20,115 nt of DNA, from the NCBI GenBank assembly GCA_964480635.1, contig CAYZQE010000042.1:1-20115 (forward strand), given 5' to 3'. This DNA comes from CAYZQE01 sp964480635 (GTDB lineage Bacteria > Pseudomonadota > Gammaproteobacteria > GCA-001735895). This document shows, in pieces, positions 14,408 through 20,115 of this stretch. Positions within the stretch are counted from its first letter, which is position 1. Each line of letters starts with the position of its first letter. A model generated the notes under the pieces. The model saw only the letters and a list, made by a program, of their open reading frames with translations. It was not told the origin of the DNA and ran no database searches. Both the position numbers and the translations under genes were made by a program.

Positions 14408-15658
14408 ATGAAACGAAGCATATTACTATTAACCACATTACTGGTAACCCCATCATTGTTTGCTGGTGGCTATCGAGTTTCACTACAAGGACAAAAAGCA
14501 CTAGGCATGGGTCATACCGGTGTAGCAATGTCTGAAAGTTCTGAAACCGTTTTTTTTAACCCTGCTGGAATGAGCCAACTAGAGCAAGACTTAGCAATTA
14601 CTGCGGGCATTACGCTTGTTGACTCTACAATCAAGTATCAAAACTCTGCCACTAATACGGCAGCTGAAACAGATAACCCTATAGGAACACCCGTTAACTT
14701 TTATATCACCAATAAATATTCTGATAAAATATCACTAGGTTTTGGCATTTATACACCTTATGGCAACACTGTAAAATATGAAGATGATTGGGTTGGATCA
14801 CATTTAGTCAACAACATTACCTTAAAAGCCATCTACTTTCAGCCAACAATTGCTTATAAAATTAGCGACCAATACAGCTTAGGTTTTGGCCCAACCATCG
14901 TACAAGGTGAAGTTGAATTTAACAGAAATCTATCCTCTGCATTGGTTGATTCAAATGGCAACCGCTCCGAAATCACCATTTCTGATTCGGGCATAACCGC
15001 TTATGGTTATAACTTTGGTTTTTTAGCAAAGCTATCCAATACGTTTTCGTGGGGACTCAGCTATCGCTCTGAAATAACGATGGAAGCAAGGGGAGGCAAA
15101 GCTGTTTTTGATAACATCCCGTCATCACAACAAGCTATCTTTACTGAGACTAAATTTGATGCCGATCTCATTTTACCTGCCGAACTCAACATTGGTCTTT
15201 CATTCAAGTCATCACAAGACACAACCATCGCTGTAGAAATTAATCGCGCCTATTGGAGTGCCTATAAATCACTTGATATTACATTTGCCAACAATGTGCC
15301 TGATTCGATAAATGCACGTAATTATGTTGATGCAAATACAATAAGAATTGGTGTCCAACATGACTACAGTGATGCACTAACATTAAGAGGTGGCGTGTAC
15401 TTTGATCAATCACCTGTTGAGGCGGGTTTTTTCTCTGCAGAAACCCCTCGAAACAATTCAGTTGGTTACACGCTAGGTGCATCATACCAAATGACAAAAC
15501 AACTGGAGCTAGATTTTTCAATGCTTATTTTAACCTTTAATGAAATAGATGGCTCATACGAGCACATCATCAATGGCGATGGTTCAACCTCCTCTTTTTC
15601 AGGTACATACAAATCATCTGCTACTTCATTAGGCTTTGGCGTTAACTACATATTCTAA
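14408..15658 (+). CDS. FadL/OmpP1/TodX family outer-membrane transporter
   Basis: 416-aa outer-membrane beta-barrel of the FadL family, which carries hydrophobic molecules such as long-chain fatty acids or hydrocarbons across the outer membrane. The signal peptide is MKRSILLLTTLLVTPSLFA, with cleavage before GGYRVS. The plug-like N-terminus (QGQKALGMGHTGVAMS...VFFNPAGMSQL) is typical. Repeated amphipathic strands fill the rest, ending in an aromatic residue (FGVNYIF) as expected for BAM-dependent barrels. The reading frame is open upstream to a TTG at 14351, but that start would bury the signal peptide, so ATG 14408 is chosen. No Shine-Dalgarno is obvious. The SGNH hydrolase gene starts 7 nt after the stop, giving a two-gene operon. 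The GGYRVSLQGQK start resembles Bacteroidota versions. Confidence 0.88.
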   Translation: MKRSILLLTTLLVTPSLFAGGYRVSLQGQKALGMGHTGVAMSESSETVFFNPAGMSQLEQDLAITAGITLVDSTIKYQNSATNTAAETDNPIGTPVNFYITNKYSDKISLGFGIYTPYGNTVKYEDDWVGSHLVNNITLKAIYFQPTIAYKISDQYSLGFGPTIVQGEVEFNRNLSSALVDSNGNRSEITISDSGITAYGYNFGFLAKLSNTFSWGLSYRSEITMEARGGKAVFDNIPSSQQAIFTETKFDADLILPAELNIGLSFKSSQDTTIAVEINRAYWSAYKSLDITFANNVPDSINARNYVDANTIRIGVQHDYSDALTLRGGVYFDQSPVEAGFFSAETPRNNSVGYTLGASYQMTKQLELDFSMLILTFNEIDGSYEHIINGDGSTSSFSGTYKSSATSLGFGVNYIF

Positions 15659-15665
15659 AAATATT

Positions 15666-17225
15666 ATGAAAAAATTAAATATAACAAAATTAACTCTACT
15701 GTGTGCCAGTAGCTTATTCTTAATGGCATGTGAAGACGACTTTTCTAACCCTGTTGGCGATACGTCTAGCTATTCGAGCGGTACAGGAGACTTTAATAAC
15801 TATGTTTCTATAGGTGATTCATTGACAGCTGGCTTTGCAGACAACGCATTATATCGCTCAGGTCAAATTGATTCTTTTCCAAACATTCTTGCTACTCAAT
15901 TTAAATTAGTAGGTGGTGGAGATTTTATTCAGCCCTTAATGAATGAAGAAACTAAAGATGGTAACGGTGTGTTAACAGGTGGAACAGGTGGATTGCTTTT
16001 CGGTGGAAATATTAACCCAATTTTTCCAAATCGTTTAGTTTTAGATGCAGACCCCACACTATCAAGACCAACCCCTAAAACTATCGAAGGCACACCTAAT
16101 GATGAAGTTTTCAATTCCCCTCTTGTTGGCACTACTTTCAACAACATGGGCGTACCAGGAGCGCGCTCATTCCACTTATCTTTAGCACCAACTTACGGTA
16201 ACCCTGCTGGACTAGGGGTAGTTCCTGCTACTGCAAACCCATATTATGTTCGGTTTTCAAAAGAAACAGGGGCAACAACAATTATGGACGATGCCGTTGT
16301 AAAGCAAATACCTACATTTTTTACGCTTTGGATTGGTAATAATGATGTTTTAGGTTATGCAACAGATGGTGGAGATGCATCATTGGATGCCATAACAAAT
16401 ACAGGAACTTTTACTGCTGCTTACGCTGACATCATAAATAAAATACAAACTAATGCACCCAATGCAAAAGGTGTTTTAATTAATATTCCGGATGTGAGCT
16501 CAATCCCTTATTTCACAACAGTTGCTTACAATGCAGTGCCATTAGACTCTGCTACCGCTGGACAATTACAAACAGGTTTTGATGCTGCATATAACCCTGG
16601 TCTTGATGCTGCTTTAGCCAGTGGTGCATTCCCAGGTTTAACCCAAGCTGAAGTTGATAAAAGAAAAATATCATTTACAGCAGGCTTAACAAATGCAGCC
16701 ATAATTGACGCTTCTGAAGAGGTGACTAATAATGAACTAACTGACCTTTCTGCTGCTGGAATTCCAGCCATAAGACAAGCCACTTCTTCTGATTTAATTG
16801 TCTTACCTGCCGCCTCTATTTTAGGTACGCCTAATTCTGGACCAACAGATGTATGGGGTTTAAGTGCTACGTCACCTCTTCCTGACAATCTTGTACTTAC
16901 ACCTACAGAAGTAAACGAATTAAACACTGCTCGCTTAGCATTTAACGCCATAATTAAAGCTGCTGCTGATGCCAATAACAACTTTGCCTTTTTTGATGCA
17001 TCAGCATTTATGGCTGAGCTAAAAGCTAGTGGCATTGATTATGGCACTGGAAACATAACCTCTGTTTATGCGACAGGCGGTGGGTTTTCATTAGATGGTG
17101 TTCATCCTACTGCTAGAGGCTATTCTGTTTTAGCTAACCGCATTATTGACACAATCAATACGGCTTTCAGTTCTAACATCCCTAAAGTTGACCCTGGTAC
17201 TTATACCACTATTTTCTTGAAATAA
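15666..17225 (+). CDS. SGNH/GDSL-family lipoprotein hydrolase
   Basis: 519-aa predicted lipoprotein esterase/lipase. The type II signal peptide has a lipobox LMAC with lipidated C22, followed by EDD. SGNH block I is GDSLTAG (catalytic S52), block III is IGNND (224-227), and block V is DGVHPT (D477, H480), so the catalytic set is complete. The Cys+1 acidic residues leave inner- versus outer-membrane placement open. The middle is Ala/Pro/Asn-rich. The start at 15666 follows the FadL-like stop by 7 nt; an in-frame TTG inside the FadL gene is rejected because it would precede the lipoprotein signal. A likely role is to release fatty acids or other acyl products that the FadL-like channel takes up. 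Overall wording (DFNNYVSIGDSLTAGFAD, NNMGVPGARSFHL) recalls Flavobacteriia proteins. Confidence 0.88.
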   Translation: MKKLNITKLTLLCASSLFLMACEDDFSNPVGDTSSYSSGTGDFNNYVSIGDSLTAGFADNALYRSGQIDSFPNILATQFKLVGGGDFIQPLMNEETKDGNGVLTGGTGGLLFGGNINPIFPNRLVLDADPTLSRPTPKTIEGTPNDEVFNSPLVGTTFNNMGVPGARSFHLSLAPTYGNPAGLGVVPATANPYYVRFSKETGATTIMDDAVVKQIPTFFTLWIGNNDVLGYATDGGDASLDAITNTGTFTAAYADIINKIQTNAPNAKGVLINIPDVSSIPYFTTVAYNAVPLDSATAGQLQTGFDAAYNPGLDAALASGAFPGLTQAEVDKRKISFTAGLTNAAIIDASEEVTNNELTDLSAAGIPAIRQATSSDLIVLPAASILGTPNSGPTDVWGLSATSPLPDNLVLTPTEVNELNTARLAFNAIIKAAADANNNFAFFDASAFMAELKASGIDYGTGNITSVYATGGGFSLDGVHPTARGYSVLANRIIDTINTAFSSNIPKVDPGTYTTIFLK

Positions 17226-17238
17226 CCCTTACTAACCT

Positions 17239-17544
17239 TTGTCCTTGAATGACGCTATTGTTGTAAAAATAAGCACTATTCATGGCAAAGGTTTATTTGC
17301 ATTAAAAACCATAAAAAAAGGCCAAATAATTGGCCACTTCACCGGTAACAAAACTAAAAAACCTTCTGCTTATACACTTTGGATAAAACCAAACCATTCC
17401 ATTGACGTAGATGGCCCCCTTAAATACATCAACCACTCTAAACAACCTAACGCCTGTTATTACGATGACTTAAGCGTTGTTGCTTTAAAAACGATCAAAA
17501 AAGATGAAGAAATAACCCATGATTATGGAGATGATTGGTTATAA
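17239..17544 (+). CDS. Minimal SET-domain protein (putative protein-lysine methyltransferase)
   Basis: 101-aa protein consisting almost only of a SET domain. Residues 16-36 contain GKGLFALKTIKKGQ. The S-adenosylmethionine/knot motif is YINHSKQPNACYY (about 63-75), and the C-terminal motif is ALKTIKKDEEITHDYG (about 82-97). These are the core SET signatures, including the NH and Y of the active site. There is no Cys-rich post-SET region. There is no in-frame ATG near the 5' end: TTG at 17239 or 17245 must start it, and no Shine-Dalgarno is visible. It lies 13 nt after the SGNH gene, possibly as a third operon member. Known bacterial SET proteins methylate ribosomal or host proteins; the target here is unknown. 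Confidence 0.75.
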   Translation: MSLNDAIVVKISTIHGKGLFALKTIKKGQIIGHFTGNKTKKPSAYTLWIKPNHSIDVDGPLKYINHSKQPNACYYDDLSVVALKTIKKDEEITHDYGDDWL

Positions 17545-17557
17545 ACAGAAAAAAGGA

Positions 17558-17697
17558 AAAAAGGGGTCAAAGAAAAANNNNNNNNNNNNNNNNNNNNNNN
17601 NNNNNNNNNNNNNNNNNNNNNNNNNNNNNNNNNNNNNNNNNNNNNNNNNNNNNNNNNNNNNNNNNNNNNNNNNNNNNAATCATCGAAAAAGGGGTCA
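17558..17697. repeat. Repeat copies flanking the assembly gap (GGGGTCA motif)
   Basis: AAAAAGGGGTCA occurs at 17558-17569 and 17686-17697, on either side of the N-run. The motif resembles the short repeats that accompany REP-associated (Y1/IS200-like) transposases in many proteobacteria. The missing sequence may therefore be a dispersed repeat or a RAYT-type gene that could not be assembled. Confidence 0.5.
17578..17677. other. Assembly gap (100 N)
   Basis: Exactly 100 undetermined bases, the usual placeholder for a scaffold gap of unknown size. Linkage and distance between the SET-domain gene and pnp rest on scaffolding only. Confidence 0.98.
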
Positions 17698-17708
17698 GTA
17701 CCCTTTTT
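17686..17708 (+). terminator. Hairpin with T-run next to the gap
   Basis: AAAAAGGG (17686-17693) pairs with CCCTTTTT (17701-17708) across loop GTCAGTA. It contains the GGGGTCA repeat motif, so it may be part of the repeat rather than a dedicated terminator. Confidence 0.45.
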
Positions 17709-17755
17709 TATTCTGAGTTCACTTTTTTATCACTTAAACTTTTTAATTGGCATAA

Positions 17756-17781
17756 AAAAAGGGAGCAATCGCTCCCTTTTT
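17756..17781 (-). terminator. Intrinsic terminator of pnp
   Basis: Stem AAAAAGGGAGC/GCTCCCTTTTT with loop AATC (17767-17770). On minus it ends in a run of seven T about 36 nt after the pnp stop. It is nearly symmetrical, so it could also stop plus-strand transcripts coming from the gap. Confidence 0.85.
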
Positions 17782-17816
17782 AACGTCAGCTATAAAAACT
17801 GGCTAACAAAGTTAAC

Positions 17817-19907
17817 TTACTCTGCAACCGCCTCTTCTAACAAAGCTTTCATGCTTAAACGAATTCGACCTTGACGGTCAACTTCTAACACTTTTACTTT
17901 GATAGTATCGCCTTCAGTCAGTTTATCACTCACATTCTCAACACGCTCGTTAGAGATTTGCGAGATATGAACTAAGCCATCACGACCTGGAAGAATGCTA
18001 ACAAAAGCACCAAAGTCCATTATTTTAGAAACCTTACCTTCATACACAGCGCCCACTTCAATTTCTGCTGTGACTAATTCGATACGACGACGAGCTTCAT
18101 CACTCGCAGATTTATCAACAGATGAAATTTTAACCATACCTGTATCATCAATCTCGATATTCGCACCAGTTTCTTCTTGGATGGCACGAATCGTCGCCCC
18201 GCCCTTTCCAATCACATCACGAATTTTTTCAGGATTAATTTTAAACGTTTCTAAACGTGGTGCAAATTCAGACATTTCAGTACGGTGAGTACTGATGACT
18301 TTATTCATATCAGCAAGGATAGATAAACGCCCTACTTTGGCTTGTTTCAGTGCAGTTTCCATAATCTCGGTAGTGATACCATCGATTTTAATGTCCATTT
18401 GCAATGCAGTAATGCCGTCTTCTGTGCCCGCTACTTTAAAGTCCATATCACCCAAATGATCTTCATCACCTAAGATATCGGTTAAAACAGCAAACTTATC
18501 ACCTTCCTTAATTAAGCCCATGGCAATACCAGCTACGGGCGCTTTAATAGGCACACCTGCATCCATTAACGACAGTGAAGTACCACACACACTCGCCATA
18601 GATGAAGAACCGTTAGATTCAGTGATTTCAGACACCGTACGAATAACATAAGGGAATTCTTCTTGCGTTGGCATAACACCTAACACGCCGCGCTTTGCTA
18701 AACGACCATGACCAATTTCACGACGCTTTGGTGTACCGACACGACCCACTTCACCCACACATGATGGAGGAAAGTTATAATGCAACATGAAGTTATCTTT
18801 ATAAGATCCATCAATCGCATCAATTTGCTGTGCATCACGACCATTACCTAATGTCGTAATAACAATCGCTTGAGTCTCACCACGCGTAAACAAGGCAGAA
18901 CCGTGTGTACGAGGTAAAACACCTGTACGAACTGTAATAGGACGTACTGTATCTGTATCACGACCGTCTATACGTTTTTCGCCTGCAATAATTCTATCGC
19001 GAACGGTACGTTTTTCAATCTTAGATAACATGCCACGAACATCAGTTTCGCTTGGGCCGCCCTCAGTACATAAATCAGCAACGATTGCTGCACGAACTTC
19101 AGACAGTTTATCTTGACGTTCCAGTTTATTCGCAATCGTGTATGCATCTCCGATTTGAGCTTCAGAGGCTGCAGCCACAGTTGATAATAAACCTTCGTCT
19201 AATTCAGGTGCTGACCAATCCCAAACAGGCGCATTGACGTCTGCTTTGAATTCTTCAATGGCTGTAATAACGGATTGAAAACCTTCGTGCCCGAAAACAA
19301 CAGAACCTAACATCACTTCTTCTGTTAGGCAGCTAGCTTCAGATTCAACCATTAATACGGCACCAGAAGTACCCGCAACAACTAAGTCTAAAGAAGAAGA
19401 TTCTAATGCCGCTTTAGTTGGGTTAAGAACGTATTCACCATTAATATAGCCAACACGAGCAGCGCCCACGGGGCCATTAAAAGGCATACCAGAAATAGAC
19501 ATAGCCGCAGAAACACCGATTAACGCTGGAATTTCAGGATCAATCTCAGGGTTCAAAGACACTAATGTCGCAACAACTTGCACTTCATTAGTAAAACCCT
19601 TAGGGAATAATGGACGAATAGGACGATCGATTAAGCGACACGTTAATGTCTCTTTTTCGCTAGGACGACCTTCACGCTTGAAAAACCCACCAGGGATTTT
19701 ACCAGCAGCGTAAGTCTTTTCCATGTAGTCCACAGTCATTGGAAAGAAATCACGCCCTTCAGCGCCTTCTTTTGTACCAACAACAGTCACCATAATGACT
19801 GTATCTGCCATATTGACAAAAACAGTCGTTGCTTGACGACCAATTTCGCCAGTTTCAAAACTGACTTCATGCTCGCCGTACTTAAATGTTTTTTTAATTG
19901 GATTCAT
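17817..19907 (-). CDS. pnp: Polynucleotide phosphorylase (polyribonucleotide nucleotidyltransferase)
   Basis: 696-aa 3'-5' phosphorolytic exoribonuclease, core of the RNA degradosome (E. coli 711 aa). Two RNase PH-like domains are visible: the first starts FKYGEHEVSFETGEIGRQA with FFPMTVDYMEKTYAAGKIPGGFF, and the second contains RTHGSALFTRGETQA. The active-site motif is GDEDHLGDMDFKVAG. A KH domain carries GKGG at 567-570, and an S1 domain starts near 619 (GAVYEGKVSKIMDFGAFV). A good Shine-Dalgarno (GAGGA) precedes the ATG. It lies 46 nt downstream of rpsO, the conserved rpsO-pnp order. The spacer is too short to hold the long RNase III hairpin known from the E. coli pnp leader. Confidence 0.98.
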   Translation of the reverse strand: MNPIKKTFKYGEHEVSFETGEIGRQATTVFVNMADTVIMVTVVGTKEGAEGRDFFPMTVDYMEKTYAAGKIPGGFFKREGRPSEKETLTCRLIDRPIRPLFPKGFTNEVQVVATLVSLNPEIDPEIPALIGVSAAMSISGMPFNGPVGAARVGYINGEYVLNPTKAALESSSLDLVVAGTSGAVLMVESEASCLTEEVMLGSVVFGHEGFQSVITAIEEFKADVNAPVWDWSAPELDEGLLSTVAAASEAQIGDAYTIANKLERQDKLSEVRAAIVADLCTEGGPSETDVRGMLSKIEKRTVRDRIIAGEKRIDGRDTDTVRPITVRTGVLPRTHGSALFTRGETQAIVITTLGNGRDAQQIDAIDGSYKDNFMLHYNFPPSCVGEVGRVGTPKRREIGHGRLAKRGVLGVMPTQEEFPYVIRTVSEITESNGSSSMASVCGTSLSLMDAGVPIKAPVAGIAMGLIKEGDKFAVLTDILGDEDHLGDMDFKVAGTEDGITALQMDIKIDGITTEIMETALKQAKVGRLSILADMNKVISTHRTEMSEFAPRLETFKINPEKIRDVIGKGGATIRAIQEETGANIEIDDTGMVKISSVDKSASDEARRRIELVTAEIEVGAVYEGKVSKIMDFGAFVSILPGRDGLVHISQISNERVENVSDKLTEGDTIKVKVLEVDRQGRIRLSMKALLEEAVAE

Positions 19908-19953
19908 AAGATATCCTCAATGATTTTTAAATATTTAACTAGCAACTTAAAGT

Positions 19954-20115
19954 TTAGCGACGTAAGCCAAGCTTAGAAATTAAATCTGCATAACTCTGTT
20001 GATTTTTAGATTTTAAATAATCTAATAATTTACGACGTTGATTAACCATTCTAATTAAACCACGACGAGAGTGGTGATCATGAATGTGATATTTAAAGTG
20101 TTCTGTAAGATGCTT
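19954..20115 (-). CDS. rpsO: 30S ribosomal protein S15 (partial, C-terminal 53 residues)
   Basis: The window edge cuts the 5' end. Translation of the remaining 53 codons starts KHLTEHFKYHIHDHHSRRG, continues LIRMVNQRRKLLDYLKS, and ends LISKLGLRR. This is the highly conserved C-terminal half of S15, which binds 16S rRNA and helps assemble the 30S platform. It is followed by pnp in the usual operon. The stop codon is at 19954-19956. Confidence 0.97.
   Translation of the reverse strand, partial: KHLTEHFKYHIHDHHSRRGLIRMVNQRRKLLDYLKSKNQQSYADLISKLGLRR

Noticed and set aside
15636..15665. Upstream TTG start for the SGNH lipoprotein, inside the FadL-like gene
   Set aside because: It adds 10 residues before the lipoprotein signal; ATG 15666 is natural.
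16526..17035. 169-codon open frame on the minus strand inside the SGNH gene
   Set aside because: Shadow of the Ala-rich coding frame; composition is reverse-complement-like and no domain is seen.
17519..17783. Open frames spanning the N-run
   Set aside because: They exist only because the undetermined bases are read as unknown residues.
1..20115. CRISPR array, tRNA or rRNA gene, complete insertion sequence
   Set aside because: No regularly spaced repeats, cloverleaf-like segments, rRNA sequence or transposase coding region were found on either strand.

Overview
The window looks like a low-GC (estimated by eye, mid to high 30s percent) chromosome segment of a gammaproteobacterium. The ampD-ampE pair, rep, the rpsO-pnp operon and an OmpA-like envelope protein all support this. 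The lineage cannot be fixed from the sequence alone; a marine or aquatic methylotroph or sulfur oxidiser is a weak guess. A PEP-CTERM protein implies that the genome also encodes an exosortase system. The segment is a scaffold: a run of 100 N (17578-17677) separates the left 17.5 kb from the pnp/rpsO end.

Layout, left to right. A phytanoyl-CoA-dioxygenase-like gene, an OmpA-domain periplasmic/envelope protein with its own terminator, and a compact ampD-ampE-histidine phosphatase operon all run on the minus strand. They are followed by rep helicase on plus, converging on a PEP-CTERM secreted protein on minus. Next come two short conserved-looking unknown genes on plus (77 aa, and 153 aa rich in cysteine), preceded and separated by two different hairpin-forming repeats. 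The second repeat is a 121-bp imperfect palindrome with a perfect FNR-type box at its centre. A large membrane GGDEF-EAL protein (minus) converges on the Cys-rich gene with no spacer.

The second half has a plus-strand run: ilvD (branched-chain amino acid synthesis), a type II toxin-antitoxin pair, and argE (arginine synthesis), whose start codon lies inside the toxin stop region. Then comes a FadL-type outer-membrane channel followed 7 nt later by an SGNH/GDSL lipoprotein hydrolase. This pair probably works together on lipid or ester substrates at the cell surface and resembles gene pairs I associate with Bacteroidota. A very short SET-domain protein with a TTG start ends at the assembly gap. 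Beyond the gap are a terminator, pnp (polynucleotide phosphorylase) and the C-terminal half of rpsO (S15) on minus, a conserved operon of RNA decay and translation.

The most unusual elements are the palindromic repeat at 7011-7131, the toxin-antitoxin pair embedded between two amino-acid biosynthesis genes, the FadL/SGNH cassette, and the mini SET-domain gene beside a repeat-flanked gap. No CRISPR array, tRNA, rRNA or complete insertion sequence was seen.
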